A stretch of 64,000 bases of DNA. It comes from Lathyrus oleraceus. Its lineage: Eukaryota; Streptophyta; Magnoliopsida; Fabales; Fabaceae. Each line of letters begins with the position of its first letter. Within the stretch, counting starts at the first letter, position 1. The DNA lies in the NCBI RefSeq assembly GCF_024323335.1, contig NC_066579.1, positions 248,489,575-248,553,574 of the forward strand, given 5' to 3'. The position numbers and the translations under genes are program-made. This document shows, one piece after another, positions 21,031 to 33,210 of this stretch. The notes below the pieces were generated by a model. The model was not told the origin of the DNA. It saw only the letters and a program-made list of their open reading frames with translations, and ran no database searches.

Positions 21031-24000
21031 TTAGGAGAAGTATTTCTTGACTGCATCGACATTCATAGGACGAGTGAACTCTTCACCATCCATAGTTGTA
21101 AGAATCAAGCACCGCCTGAGAAGGCTATCTTAACAATATATGGGCCTTCATAATTAGGAGTCCTTTTTCCCCTGGCATCATGTTTGAAAGATAGAATCTT
21201 CTTGAGCACGAGGTCACCTTCTCTAAACACACGAGGCCTGACCTTCTTATCGAAAGCATTCTTCATCCTTTGCTGATATAACTGACCATGACACATGGTA
21301 GTCAATCTCTTCTCTTCAATCAAATTAACTAATCATATCTGGTCTGACACCATTCAGCTTCAATCAACTTGGCATCCATTACCACACCTAGTGATAGGAC
21401 CTCAACCTCTACAAGGGAGAAGAATTATGATGTGCAATCTTGAAGTCTTTGCAAAGAGCTTCCACCATATTATTGTTCAAGTTTGATCTATTATCAGTAA
21501 TGATCTTACTTGGCACACCATACCAGCATATAATCTGATTCTTGATAAACCTCATAACAACTTGTTTGGTCACATTTGCATACGCTGCCGCTTCAACCCA
21601 CTTTGTGAAGTAGTCAATAGCCACCAGAATAAAATGATGTACGTTCGAAGCTTTGGGCTCAATCGTACTAATCATCTAAATTCCCCTCATGGAGAAGGGC
21701 CGTGGAGAGGAGATAACATTCAACAGTGTCGGAGGAACCCGAATCTTATCTGCATAGATTTGACACTTGTGACATTTCTTCACAAACTTGTAACAGTCAA
21801 ATTACATTGTCAGCCAATAGTAACCTGCTCTCAACATCTTTTTTGCCATAGCATGCCTATTGGAATGAATACCAAAGGAACCTGACTTCAGTCATTAACA
21901 GGTCTGCTTCGTGTCTATCCACGCATTTGAGAAAAACCATATCTACATTTTTCTTGTAAAGTACATCACCATTCAGGTAGAAGTTGCCAACTAATCTTCT
22001 CAAAGTCTTCTTATCTTTCAAAGATGCCTCAGGCGGGTAAGTCTGACTTTGGAGGAAACATTTGATATCAAAATACCATGGCTTCCCATCTTTGACTTCT
22101 TCAATGGCAAATACATGAGCTGGGCTATCAAGACACATCACAGTCAAATTGGGAACTTCATTCCAAAATTTCACAACAATCATTGAAGCCAACGTTGCAA
22201 GAGCATCCGCCATCCGGTTTTCATCTTGAGGGATATGACGAAACTCAACCTTTCTAAAGAAAGTTGAAATTCTCCTCGCATAATCTCTATATGGTATCAA
22301 ACCGGGTTGATTCGTCTCCTATTCACCTTTAATTTGGTTTACAACCAAAGCTGAATCTCCATAGACGTCAAAATATTTAATTCTGATATCAATGGCCTCT
22401 TCAAGCCCCATAATGCAAGCTTCATACTCCGCCATATTGTTTGTACATTTGAAGGTTAATCTAGCTGTAAACGGAAAATTAGTGCCTTGAGGAGTAATAA
22501 GCACTTCCCCAATGCCATTACCATATGAATTAACAGCTCCATCAAATACCATGCCCCAACGGGAACCAGGTTCTATCCCTTCTTCAAGCAATGGTTCATC
22601 ACAATCTTTCATATTCAAGTACAAGATCTCTTCATCAGGAAAATCATAATGTACTGACTGATAATCTTCAATCGGTTGGTGAGCCAAATGGTCAGCCAAG
22701 ACACTATGTTTAGTAACTTTTTGAGATCCGTATTCAATATCATACTCAGATAACAACATCTTCCAACGAGCAATTCTCCCAATTAAAGCAGGCTTCTCAA
22801 AAATGTACTTGATTGGATCCATTTTATATATTAACCAAGTAGTATGATTCAACATATATTGGCCCAGACGCTTAGCAGCCCAAGCCAATGTGCAACATGT
22901 GTTTTCAAGCATCTAATACCGAGTCTCACAGTCGGTGAATTTCTTACTGAGGTAGTAAATGACATACTCTTTCTTTCCAGATTCACCTTCCTGACCAAGA
23001 ACACAACCCATACTCTTATCAAGCACAGTTAGATACATGATTAATGGTCTTCTTTCAACAGGCGGAGATAGAATCGGAGGCTCAAGTAGATATTCTTTGA
23101 TACTATCAAAAGCTTCCTGGAAATCTTCAGTCCAATCACAAGACTGGTCTTTCCGAAGAAACTTGAAAATAGGCGCATAGGTGGTAGTCATATGCGATAT
23201 AAATCTTGAGATATAGTTCAAGCGGTCGAGAAAACCTCTGACTTGCTTCTCAGTTTTGGGTGCAGGCACTTCTTGAATTGCTTTGACCTTGGTAGGATCA
23301 ACTTCAATACCCTTGTCACTGAGAATAAAGCCTAACAACTTACCAGAACGAACACCAAAAGTACACTTATTGGGATTCAAGTGGAGTTTGTATTTCCTCA
23401 AATGCTAGAATAACTTCAATAAATGCTCAACATTCTCTTCTTCATCACTTGATTTGGAAACCATATCATCAACGTAAACTTCAATCTCTTTATGTATCAT
23501 ATCATGAAAAAGAGTGGCCATAGCCCTCTGGTATATTGCACCAGCATTCTTTAGACCGAAAGGCATCACTCTATAATAGAATGTTCCCCAGGGCGTAATT
23601 AATGTGGTCTTCTCCATATCTTCAGGTGCCATCTTGATTTGATTATAACCAGAAAATTCGTCCATAAATGAAAAGACTTTGAATTTTGTTGTATTGTCTA
23701 CCAACATGCCAACGTGTGGCAGAGGAAAATCATCTTTCGGACTAGCTTTATTCAAATCTCTATAATCAACACACATGCATACTTTTCCATCTTTCTTTGG
23801 AACAGGCACAATGTTGGCCATCCACTGTGGATACTCGGAGGTACCAAGAAAACCAGCATCAATCTTCTTTTGTACTTCCTCTTTGATCTTCATTGTCATA
23901 TCATGATGCGTTCTTCTCAACTTTTGCTTGACCCGCGGGCATTCTGGCTTCAATGGCATTCTATGCTCCACAATCTCATAATCCAAACCAGGCATGTCTT

Positions 24001-24295
24001 GATAGGACCAAGCAAACACATCAGAATACTCTCGAATAAGATCAATCAACCCTTTCTTAGCTTCTGAACTCAGTTGAGACCCAATCTTGACTTCCTTCAC
24101 ATCATCTTCAGAACCTAAGTTGACTAATTCAATCTGCTCTTCAAACGGATGAATGGTTTTCTCCTCGTGCTCAAGTAAACGAGATAATTTATTAGATACT
24201 TCTTCATCATCAATCTCTTCCTCAGCTTCAAACACAGGGAAATCAAAGTTTGGAGAGGGGGTAGGATCATTGTATCAATGGGTTTGAGAACTAAC
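21031..24295 (-). pseudogene. pol: Ogre-B pol: reverse transcriptase, RNase H, integrase (decayed)
   Basis: From the splice acceptor at 24296 the frame runs as one reading frame to about 21880, with TAG stops at 23405-23407, 22913-22915 and 22319-22321. RT shows the primer-grip region KKDGKVCMCVDYRDLNKASP, the first catalytic Asp in SFMDEFSGYNQ and the YVDD box. The RT-connection/RNase H part shows FDGAV and NNMAEYEACIMGLEE. The integrase follows after a frameshift near 21880. The first catalytic Asp codon is now a TAG stop and the second motif is TDNR, not TDNG. The C-terminal part ends VRPRVFREGDLVLKK, then a frameshift, stop at 21031. RT is the best preserved part; integrase is dead. Confidence 0.9.
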
Positions 24296-24542
24296 CTGCA
24301 TAATGATTTGATATTTTGATTTTAGTGCGACTAAATATTATGCAGATGGATGATTATTATTTATTCATGTTTTTTGTGATTAACATTTTCAGAAAAAGCA
24401 AAAAGCAAAAATAAAACATCATAGATGTGGATGAATAAAATTGTCTTTTATTGATGATAATCAGGAAAATGCCCAACAATGTTCACTTCAACCTTAGGCA
24501 TAAGAGAAGGATTTTTATTTAAAACAAATGAAAACAAATTAC
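24296..24542 (-). other. Probable Ogre intron between protease and RT (Ogre-B)
   Basis: On the minus strand the donor GTAATT at 24542 overlaps the protease stop (AAG TAA), and the acceptor TTATGCAG ends at 24296. Removing these 247 nt deletes the stop and joins protease to RT. A spliced intron at this site is established for Ogre; the exact boundaries are my reading. Confidence 0.65.
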
Positions 24543-26484
24543 TTAGAGATATGGATAATATTAGGAACATCAACAGCAACCCAATTGTTGCAAGTCTGGC
24601 CATGCGTCACAAAGTTGGCGCAAGCTTCGTCTTTATCACTATCGTCTTCAATTACGGCAATTGAGTGTTGATCATACCCATGAATGAACCCTCCACTGTG
24701 TAAAATTGGTTTCACAACTTCAGTTCTGGCGCTGAATGACCCTGGTTGAAAACCAAAACCGGCTTTATTCTTGTTCTCGGTAATTTCCACCATACAACCC
24801 GATTTATCAATGATGTCAGTCTCAATAGCCTCTTGTGCATCTTTCAAAGAAGACAAGGGTGCCCCAGTTTTCTTCATTTCCCCAGCAATAGATAAGGCTT
24901 GGAACGCCATTCCAACCTCCTCCTCAGCATCAACATAAGTGAAAGATGACAGATGGCTCACCAACAATACCTTCTCTCCACCAACAACGACAAGCTTGTC
25001 GTTCTTGACAAATTTCAGTTTCTGGTGTAAAGTAGACGTCATTGCTCCAACTTCATGAATCCATGGCCTTCCCAACAAGAAACTATAGGCCGGGTGGATA
25101 TATATTACTTAGAAAGTAATCTGGAAATCACTCGGACCTATCTTTACTGGAAGGTCCACTTCACCAATGACAGTTTTACGCGAACCTTCGAACGCTTTTA
25201 CAATCACGCCGTTATACCTCATTGGGGCGCCTTGGTAAGAGAGTCTTGACAAATTTGATTTCGGTAACACATTCGATAATGAACCAGCAGTGACAACACG
25301 AAGATCTTTGATGGAGTCTGGAGCAGCTGCTCTACAACATTGAATTCACTTCTTTTGATCAACTTTAGCACCTCATCATCACTAGTCTTCAACTTACTGG
25401 ACTCACAAGACTGCACATTGAAGCCCTAACTGGATTCACTATTGGAATCTCTACCTTCTTACTTGTTGAAACATCTTCTATTTCATTTGAAAAGACTGGA
25501 CCGAACAGACGACCGCTACGGGTCACCTTTGCTATATATGCAATATTCACCACTGAGTCTGCGAATGATAGAGGAACCTCTTGACCATTTTCAATCATAA
25601 TGGCATTGTATTGATATGGCACAACTATATCAGTTGCATATGGAACAGGGCCTGCTAACTGTATATCTAACAGCAATATCGATCTACTGACATTGTTGTT
25701 GTTGCTACTATCAAACTAGATAACTACCCGCTCAGGGGTCTTAGATACAGGCACAATCACATTCGTATCATCTATATCCCTCGACTGTTGAATCTGGATT
25801 ACATTCTCATCCATCAACTTTTGGATACCCCTCTTGACAATCAGGCACCCACGGGAGTTCACAATGCAGATCACACAATCATCATGGTCATTTTCATAGT
25901 CACTAATTGAACACAAAAGTTCTATGCATTTCCACCAACGACCTCCGGATACGTCGCACATCGAATACTCAGAAATTCCCTGGACATCCGTCCACCATGT
26001 TGACAGTAGTATTACCATGAGCAGGAAATGGATTATCTTTCACGTTCGGCGCTCTATCCTTAAAGGACACTATACCATTCTCCACAAGTTTCTGGACACC
26101 ACATTTTAATGGATAGCAGTTCTCTATGTCATGGCGAGGGGCTCCCTGGTGGAAAGCACAATGATGTTCAGGTTTGACCCACTATGGGAGTGGCTCAAGA
26201 ATTTGTGGAGGTATTCTTGGTTGAATGAGGTTCTTGAGAACCAAAGATGGGTACAGTTTTGCATAAGACATAGGAATAGGGTAAAAGGAGACATTTTTCC
26301 TCTCGAAATTTTGCTGATGATTATTGTTGTTGTTGTTGTTGTTGGTTCTTTGTTGCGGTTGTTATTGATGTTGTTGTTGAATTGGAGCTGATTGATTAGA
26401 ATTATTGGAAAAAACTGGAATTACTGAAGAAACTTGATGTTGATGTTGATGAGGTTGAGAACTCTTTCTGACATGAGGCCTCCT
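24539..26484 (-). pseudogene. Ogre-B gag-pro: Cys clusters and protease region, catalytic site deleted
   Basis: The frame is broken several times. In order it holds: the Gag zinc knuckle in variant form CAFHQGAPRHDIENC (near 26120-26165), a second Cys cluster CVICIVNSRGC with RGIQKL (about 25877-25830), an SGRLF region, and the retropepsin fold. A deletion of roughly 70 codons near 25285 joins the SLL of the helix before the active site directly to the Gly of the DTG motif and shifts the frame, so the catalytic Asp-Thr is gone. The C-terminal part (25078-24539) keeps LLGRPWIH, the conserved retropepsin C-terminal segment, and SGGFIHGYDQ, and ends at TAA 24539. Confidence 0.8.
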
Positions 26485-27653
26485 CTACTTCCTTACGGGC
26501 ACTGAATTAGTTTCTCCCTCCTTCCTCTTGGAGAAACTCCCACCATACTTCTTGTTGGATGATGCTTCTTCTTTAGACAAATATCCTTCACGGACTCCTT
26601 CCTCTAGCCTCATCCCCATATTTACCATTTTAGTAAAGTCATTGGGGGCACTTGGAATCATACGTTCGTAATAAAATGAACTAAGCGTCTTCAAGAAGAT
26701 TTTGTCATTTCTTTCTCTTCCAACGGTGGACTAATCTGGGAAGTCAGTTCCCTCCATCTTTGGGCATACTCTTTGAATGTCTCATTATATTTCTGAGACA
26801 TAGACCTCAATTAATCTCTATCAGGCGCCATATCCACACTGTACTTATAATACTTGACAAAGGCTTCCCCTAAGTCGTTGAAAGTACAGACGCTTGCACT
26901 ATCCAAACCTATATACCACCTCAAGGCAGCTCCAGTCAAACTGTCTTGGAAATAATGAATTAGCAACTGATCATTATCAGTCTTAGTAGACATCTTCCTG
27001 GCGTACATCACAAGATGACTTAGTGGGCAAGTATTCCCTTTGTACTTTTCAAAGTTGGGGACCTTTAACTTTATCGGGATCTTAAGATTGGGGACCAGGT
27101 AGAGTTCAGCAGCACTCTTCCCAAATAAATCCTTTTCTCTCAGAGTCTTCAATTCTTTGCGCAACTCTAGGAATTGATCTTTCATATCATCGATCTTCTC
27201 ATATACATCTGGGCCCTCAGACGGCTCAGAATGGTAGATAGTGTCTTCAACACGAGGAAGAGTATGAACAACAGGAGATGGCACTAACATGATCGTGCTA
27301 GATGCCGACATAGAAAAAAATGTGGGCGCATACCCTTCGGGCATAAAGTTTGATGGCATTCACCAAGGAAACCCAGCAGGCATAGATGGCATGGATTGAC
27401 TGGCAGCAGTAACAGAAACAGTTGAGGTAGCCACCTCAGAACTAACAGTCCTTTGGGGAGGAGTTGTAGGAGTTGGTGATGACTGGTTCTGTGAAGCAAT
27501 GACAGATTCCATCAGCGTTGTTAATCTGGAAATTTCATCCTTCAGCTCTCGATTCTCTTGCTCTAGATGCTCCATGATCCTTGTTTGATTAACGCAAGTA
27601 TCATAACGGTGAGTCAGCTTGGCTGATGCACAAAAGAAGAACTTATAAGACAT
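26485..27653 (-). pseudogene. gag: Ogre-B gag (capsid part), decayed
   Basis: Start near 27653 with the coiled coil MEHLEQENRELKDE, then a Pro/Thr/Ser-rich linker to TGA at 27360-27362. The capsid part (27359-26811) contains PSEGPDVYEK, FEKYKGNTCPLSHLVMYARK and WYIGLDSAS, then TAA at 26811-26813. The rest continues with at least one frameshift to 26485, before the Gln/Asn-rich tract. The Ogre-D copy at 61218-63107 shows Gly and Gln at the stop positions. The uninterrupted Gln/Asn-coding site at 26345 is the homologue of the CACTA insertion point in Ogre-A. Confidence 0.86.
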
Positions 27654-27878
27654 CTGGCGGAAGAAAACTTGCTATGAAAATGATGCATGAAGTGCAATGT
27701 CTTTTATTGTTTTTATTTTTAAGGAACATATGAAGCTCTATTTGCAAATATATAATGATAATAACAACAATTTGATTGACCATAAAAATATCTTTTTATT
27801 CATAAAATTTGGAAGGAGTACATTGAGTACAATTTTAGAAACCAAAGTACAAATACAAGAGAAAAGGAAACTATCATC
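27654..27878. other. Ogre-B spacer between ORF1 and gag
   Basis: A/T-rich non-coding spacer matching those in Ogre-A and Ogre-D. Nothing else is seen. Confidence 0.55.
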
Positions 27879-29302
27879 CTAAGGACCCCTAGCAACTGTA
27901 TCATATGATCTGGCTGTGGGTGCGTACTTTCTTCGGATGCATCGAATCTCAGACTCAAAGGATGTCTTCATCTGAGCCTTCTCAAGAACTAGCTGATCAA
28001 CAAACTTCTTCCAAGCACTGAAAGGCTCAGTCTTCAAGAATCTCAATAAGTGCATCCTTGTCTTTCGACTCAAGCTGCAACTCTTCATGCTTTCAGCTTA
28101 AAGCATGGAACCGCTCTTCCCACATGTCTCTCTCTTGCATCTTGGTGAGTGCGTCTTCCAACTCCTCTACATCTTGGTTAGGGAGAGTTAATGGCTCATC
28201 CATAACCAAAGACATAGGTCTTTCACAAGCATACGACATCTTCAGTTCCAAAGCTCTCTTATTCACCCAAATAGTGTAAGCTTCCATAGCTACACAATTA
28301 CGTGAACCATGCTCGGATCTTCCCTTCCTATGCACATTATGCCAAGCATGTATCATCCTTTGCTTCAAATGATGGGGATCTTTACCCTCTTGATATAAAA
28401 GTCCTTCTAACTGAGTGTTAATAGGTTTATCTCTCAAGGGGAACCCAAGTTAAAGACGAGCCAAAGAAGGGTTGTAGTTTATTCCTCCCTGTGTACCAAT
28501 GAGAGGCATATTAGAGAATTTACCACAAATGTCAATAATATCCAAGCTAATCAATGCAAAATCATACCAAACAATATCATCATTAGTAAGAGACATAAGT
28601 CTCTAAAACCATCATAGACATTGCTCGTTCTTTGAGAAAGCAGGCGTTTGAGGCAAGTGCGAAATAAACCACTTATACAGAAGAGGAACGAAGCATACAA
28701 TAGTTCTATCACCTTTATAATTCCTCAAATGCAAAGAAAAATACATGTCACCCAATAGAGTAGGGACAGGATTCTCAATCAAGAAGATTCTAATGGTGTT
28801 AACATCAACAAAAACGTCAATTTAGGGAACAAGGTTAAACCATAGATGAGCAATACAAAGATGGCTTCAAAAGCATCCGTACTACCGGCTTAAGCAAAAA
28901 AAGTAGCTTTACCAATGAGGAACTCAGAAGTCAACCCAAGAATACCTCCTTTATTCACCAAATAAGCATCAATCTCAGATTTCTTCAGATGAAGAGCTTC
29001 ATCTATAATATGAGATCTGGGAATTTGTTAGAAACGGGTATACCCAAGAGATGAGCATACTTCTCCAACATAGGCATAAGCTGATAATCAGGAAAAGTGA
29101 AGCACTGGTAGAGAGGATCATAAAACTGAACCAACACACTCAGAAGTCCTTCAACCACATCAGTAGATAACACAGACAAGAGCTTCCCATGACGTTGCTT
29201 GAAGTCCAAGGGATCTAATACAAAGGATGACAACTTCCTTAGCTCTTTCAAATCAGGACATATGAAACTGTACTTCTTAGTGTTCCTTCGTCCATAATCC
29301 AT
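27879..29302 (-). pseudogene. Ogre-B ORF1 (DUF7745-like), heavily decayed
   Basis: ATG at 29302 starts MDYGRRNTKKY, as in Ogre-A. The frame is lost near 29020, where the sequence after LLGIPVSN shows a small deletion and frameshift. The middle (about 29000-28440) is recognisable only across several frames. The C-terminal part is readable at 28437-28093 (MRDKPINTQLEGLLYQEGKD) and 28088-27879 (coiled coil, IRRKYAPTARS). It is clearly more damaged than the Ogre-A copy, consistent with Ogre-B being the older element. Confidence 0.85.
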
Positions 29303-30155
29303 GCTCTAAAAATATTTGCAAATGAGACCTTAGTTCCTTGAAATTTACTTTTCTGTGATGAATGTTATGATGCGAATGCATGTATGAATGCAACAATCTC
29401 ACACAAGGGATCACACACAAGGAAAACAGAAGCAAAGGTCAAGGGATGGATCAAGTCATCATCAAGATCAATCATCAATTTTGGTGGATTATGGTTTTCA
29501 CCTTATCAACACCCAAGTTCCATTAATATTGACAAGACTTGATCGGATCCACCAAGAATCAAAGGGTTTAATGCGAGTCACGAGCATGGATCAGGTTAAG
29601 AACCATCCCAAACGAGTGTACTTAGGATAAAAAACTATAGATCATGTTCTAAAAAGTTCCCAGAGTCTTAATCCCATCTATCGGATATTATAGGTTAGGA
29701 TGACTGACTCATCAATCCATAATATTATCAAGAGAAACTCGTTTGAGTGTAGTATCGCGTAACAACTGTTATCAGGTCTACACCTGAACAGCCTCCGCAC
29801 TACGTCCTAAACAGGCCAAGTTGGGTTAAATGTTCTATGGTCATCAGCTTCTCGAACTCCAAATCAGAGAAAGTAATGCCTAACCACAAATAACTTGTGT
29901 GACATTAGTAACTCCAAAAGGGTCTCCACTGAGTGGATGGGTCTTAAGACAACTTGTTAAGGACTACTCCACATAAGTTGAACATGACTATACCATCCTC
30001 TTATCTTAATTTCACTCAAGTTCGGGTTACAACTTATCTCACCACTCAAATATCACCAAGCACAACAGGCAGATTATCTCACACGAACAATATTCAAACA
30101 TCAAATATACAAATATATACACATAAGAAAGTAGGATAAACCCACTTAGGACTAC
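29303..30155 (-). other. Ogre-B 5' untranslated leader
   Basis: Non-coding; aligns with the Ogre-A leader 7803-8591 and the Ogre-D leader. No open frame of note. Confidence 0.65.
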
Positions 30156-30173
30156 TCCCTAGCAGAGTCTCCA
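30156..30173 (-). promoter_or_regulatory. Primer-binding site of Ogre-B, two mutations
   Basis: The minus strand reads TGGAGACTCTGCTAGGGA, two changes from the 18-mer intact in Ogre-A, Tat-W and Ogre-D. It is ten bases from the LTR end. Confidence 0.8.
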
Positions 30174-30182
30174 CTTAATTTC

Positions 30183-31197
30183 TGTAGCGGTAAATTCATG
30201 ACCATCAAGCTATGGATAAACTTAACGTGAATAAAACCAGAGTCGCCACCGAGCTATTATTGTTTCTAAAGGTAAAGGGAAAAGTACGAACAAAACCGAA
30301 AGATAAGAAGTTTTCAAATCAAAACTAATAAAATGCCAGAGATTACTGGTAAGGGGGCTGGTTACAAAGAGGGAATGTGTTAGCATCCAAAGTGTCATAG
30401 GTACTCCTAGGGAGCCCTTTTTTATGTGTGCATATGTTTTTGGTATAAAATATGTTTGAGAAAAATAGAGTGTGGTGATGAGAAAAGAATTTATTGATTA
30501 TATTTTTTGTGTTTGACAAGACCTTCGGACTTATGCCTACGTACCAACATAAAAAATGAGGGATCAAAACCTCGTAGTTCGTGGTAAAAGTTTCAAAGTT
30601 AGTGAATTGCTTTTAACAAAAGGTTTAATAAGAAAAAAGCGCAAAAGGCCCAAAACTTGAATGAAGTTGTTAGTTCATTTTTCTTTTAAAATTTGAAGTC
30701 AATATGGTTAAGTTCCTTTACAAGTTTGATTTATGAAAAAGGTTTGAAAATTCATTGGGATAAGGCTAAAGTTTCGAATCATTAAAACAAAGTATAAGTT
30801 TGAAATCACAAGCAAAGAAGGTTTTTGAAAAGAGAGAGAAATTTGAAATTTAAGAAGTGGGAGGAGATGAAGAGGCCATCCTAAGCAAAAATTAAAAGTT
30901 AAGAGTTGAAAAGATATGATCAATGGGATGCAATGCAACAGACAAGAATGTCATATAGAAAACTCATTTTTCCATTGGACTTTGAATTAAGCAATAATCA
31001 ATGAGCAAGTAGCAATATCCAGACATTATGAAGATCAAGGCATCAAATAAAGATAGCCACATACAAGCAAGCAATCCTAGAAGCTAGCAGTCTTCTTTGT
31101 CTTCTCATGTATCAGATGAAATATTCCTTGATCAATCAAAGGAAAGCATCAGATACAAGGTCAAAATAACAATTAGCACAAATACAGAGTAGCAGAC
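30183..31197 (-). repeat. Ogre-B 5' LTR, last 1.0 kb only
   Basis: It begins next to the primer site with CCGCTACA (minus strand) and aligns with the Ogre-A LTR 8619-9600. It stops at about 31197, where plus-strand RNase H sequence begins. The other two thirds or more of the LTR is missing. GGTGGCGACTCT lies at 30239-30250, 56 nt from the end. Confidence 0.82.
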
Positions 31198-32820
31198 TTT
31201 CAAATGTACGAATAATATGGCTGAGTATGAGGCCTGTATTATGGGATTGGAAGAATGTATTAATCTGAGGATCAAGCATCTTAATGTTTATGGTGATTCG
31301 GCCCTCGTTGTTAATCAGATTAAGGGTGAATGGGAAACGAATCAGCTTGGTCTCATCCCATATAGAGATTATGCGAGGAGGATTTCAACGTTCTTTACTA
31401 AGGTTGATTTCCATCATATTCCTCGAGATGAAAATCGGATGGAAGATGCTCTCACTACACTTGCTTCGATGATTATGGTTAGACTTTGGAATGAAGTTCC
31501 CAATATCATTGTGATGCGCTTGGACAGACCAGCTCATGTATTTGTAGTAGAGGAGGTGAAAGATGATAAGCTGTGGTATTATGATATTAAGTGCTTTCTT
31601 CAGAGCCAGATTTACCCGCCTGGGGCATCTGTGAAAGATAGAAAGACTTTGAGGAGATTGTCAGGTAGTTTCTACCTCAATGGCGATGTGCTTTATAAGA
31701 GAAATTTTGACATGGTTCTGCTCAGATGCGTGGATAGACACGAAGCAGACCTGTTAATGAATGAGGTCCATGAAGGTTCATTTGGTACTAATTATAATGG
31801 ACATGCCATGACTAGAAAGATGTTGAGAGCAGGCTACTATTGGCTGACAATGGAGTCTGACTGCTGCAAATATGTGAAGAAATGCCACTAGTGTCAAATT
31901 TATGCGGATAAGATTCATATTCCCCCGACACTTATGAATGTGATTTCATCACCATGGCCTTTCTCTATGTGGGGAATTGACATGATTGGCATGATAGAAC
32001 CGAAAGCGTCCAACGGTCACAGATTTATTCTCGTAGCAATTGATTACTTCACCAAGTGGGTCGAAGCGGTATCGTATGCTAATGTGACCAGGCAGGTGGT
32101 CGTGAAGTTTATCAAAAATCAACTCATATGCCGTTATGGTGTGCCAGATAAGATCATTACTAACAATGGATCCAACTTGAACAACAAGATGATGAAAGAG
32201 TTGTGTAGTGAGTTCAAGATCGCACATCATAATTCTTATCCTTACAGACCCAAGATGAATAGGGTTATTGAAGCTGCTAATAAGAATATCAAGAAGATTA
32301 TCCAGAAGATGGTTGTTACGTACAAAGATTGGCATGAGATACTGCCATTTTCTTTGCATGGATATCGTACATCTGTCCGCACTTCAACAGAGGCAACCCC
32401 TTTTTCTTTTGTTTATGGCATGGAGGTTGTGCTCCCAGTAGAGGTGGAGATCCCATCAATGAGAGTCCTGATGGAAGCCAAGTTGACTGATGCTGAATGG
32501 GTTTAGAGTCGTTATGACCAATTGAACTTGATTGAAGAAAAGAGATTGACTGCCATGTGCCACGGTCAATTATATCAGCAAAGGATGAAGAAAGCCTTTG
32601 ATAAAAAGGTCAAGCCTCGTGTATTCCGAGAAGTGATCTTGTGGTCAAGAAAGTCTTGTCTTTCGCGCCCGATTCCAGGGGCAAATGGACTCCAAACTAT
32701 GAAGGTCCATATGTTGTTAAGATAGCCTTTTCAGGCAGTGCTTTAATACTTACAACTAGGGATGGGGAGGATTTCACTCGTCCTGTGAATTCAAATGCAG
32801 TCAAGAAATACTTTGCCTAA
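31198..32820 (+). pseudogene. pol: Ogre-C pol fragment: RNase H C-terminus and integrase
   Basis: One frame from KCTNNMAEYEACIMGLEE to TAA at 32818-32820, interrupted by TAG 31889-31891 (inside the integrase zinc finger, between CCH and CQ), TAG 32504-32506 and a one-base frameshift near 32632. Integrase shows FSMWGIDMIG (first Asp), IITNNGSN (second motif Asp changed to Asn) and VIEAANKN (Glu). The C-terminus has KKAFDKKVKPRVFRE. RT and everything upstream are absent. The stop, the frameshift and the lost Asp make it inactive. Confidence 0.9.
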
Positions 32821-32841
32821 AATAAAAACAGAATAGCTCGC

Positions 32842-33000
32842 TAAGTTGAAAACCCGAAAGGGCGGCTTAGGCAAAAATGAGCGTCTCGGTGGATTGAAAA
32901 CTCGAAAGGGCAATCTAGGCAAAAGTTAGAGTCATAAAAAATTGAATATATATATCCCGCTAGATTGAGTACATCACCCTGGGGCAATCTAGGCAAAAAT
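32842..33000 (+). ncRNA. Post-pol stem-loop array of Ogre-C
   Basis: Three units follow the pol stop. Unit 1: TAAGTTG (32842) pairs with CGGCTTA (32863) around CCCGAAAGGG, a GAAA tetraloop. Unit 2: GGATTG (32891) pairs with CAATCT (32911). Unit 3: TAGATTG (32961) pairs perfectly with CAATCTA (32985). Each is followed by AGGCAAAA. See the Ogre-B and Tat-W arrays for compensatory changes. The role is unknown. Confidence 0.6.
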
Positions 33001-33210
33001 TAGGGATTTGGCAAGTAACTGCATCCTGATAAGACTTTGTTCTACAAACTGTCATCCGTCAGAGATTCTCGCTCAGTCATCGTCAACTGAAGCTTCAAAT
33101 ACATCGGATTCAGAGTTGGTAGAGAAATGGTCATTATGTTCAATGTAGCCCTTTTCCAATATATATCACCAATTTCAAATTTGTAAAGATCTATGGAGTT
33201 TTGCCATTTG
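33001..33210 (+). other. Ogre-C 3' region before the Tat-W insertion
   Basis: Non-coding. Aligns with Ogre-B minus-strand sequence about 20860-20640. It contains no motif beyond that homology. Confidence 0.6.

Larger units (their letters stand above)
14925..31197 (-). mobile_element. Ogre-B: near-complete but decayed Ogre retrotransposon
   Basis: On the minus strand from right to left: truncated 5' LTR (31197-30183), primer site, leader, ORF1, gag, protease region, intron, pol, hairpin array, repeat-rich 3' region, polypurine tract and 3' LTR (17983-14925, broken by Y). The interior is about 12.2 kb. All coding parts carry stops, frameshifts or deletions. The outer part of the 5' LTR is missing and is replaced by Ogre-C pol at 31198, which suggests a deletion or illegitimate recombination there. 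Confidence 0.87.

Noticed and set aside
21562..21885. Plus-strand frame of 107 codons across the Ogre-B integrase
   Set aside because: Antisense shadow of integrase; the minus strand carries recognisable integrase residues.
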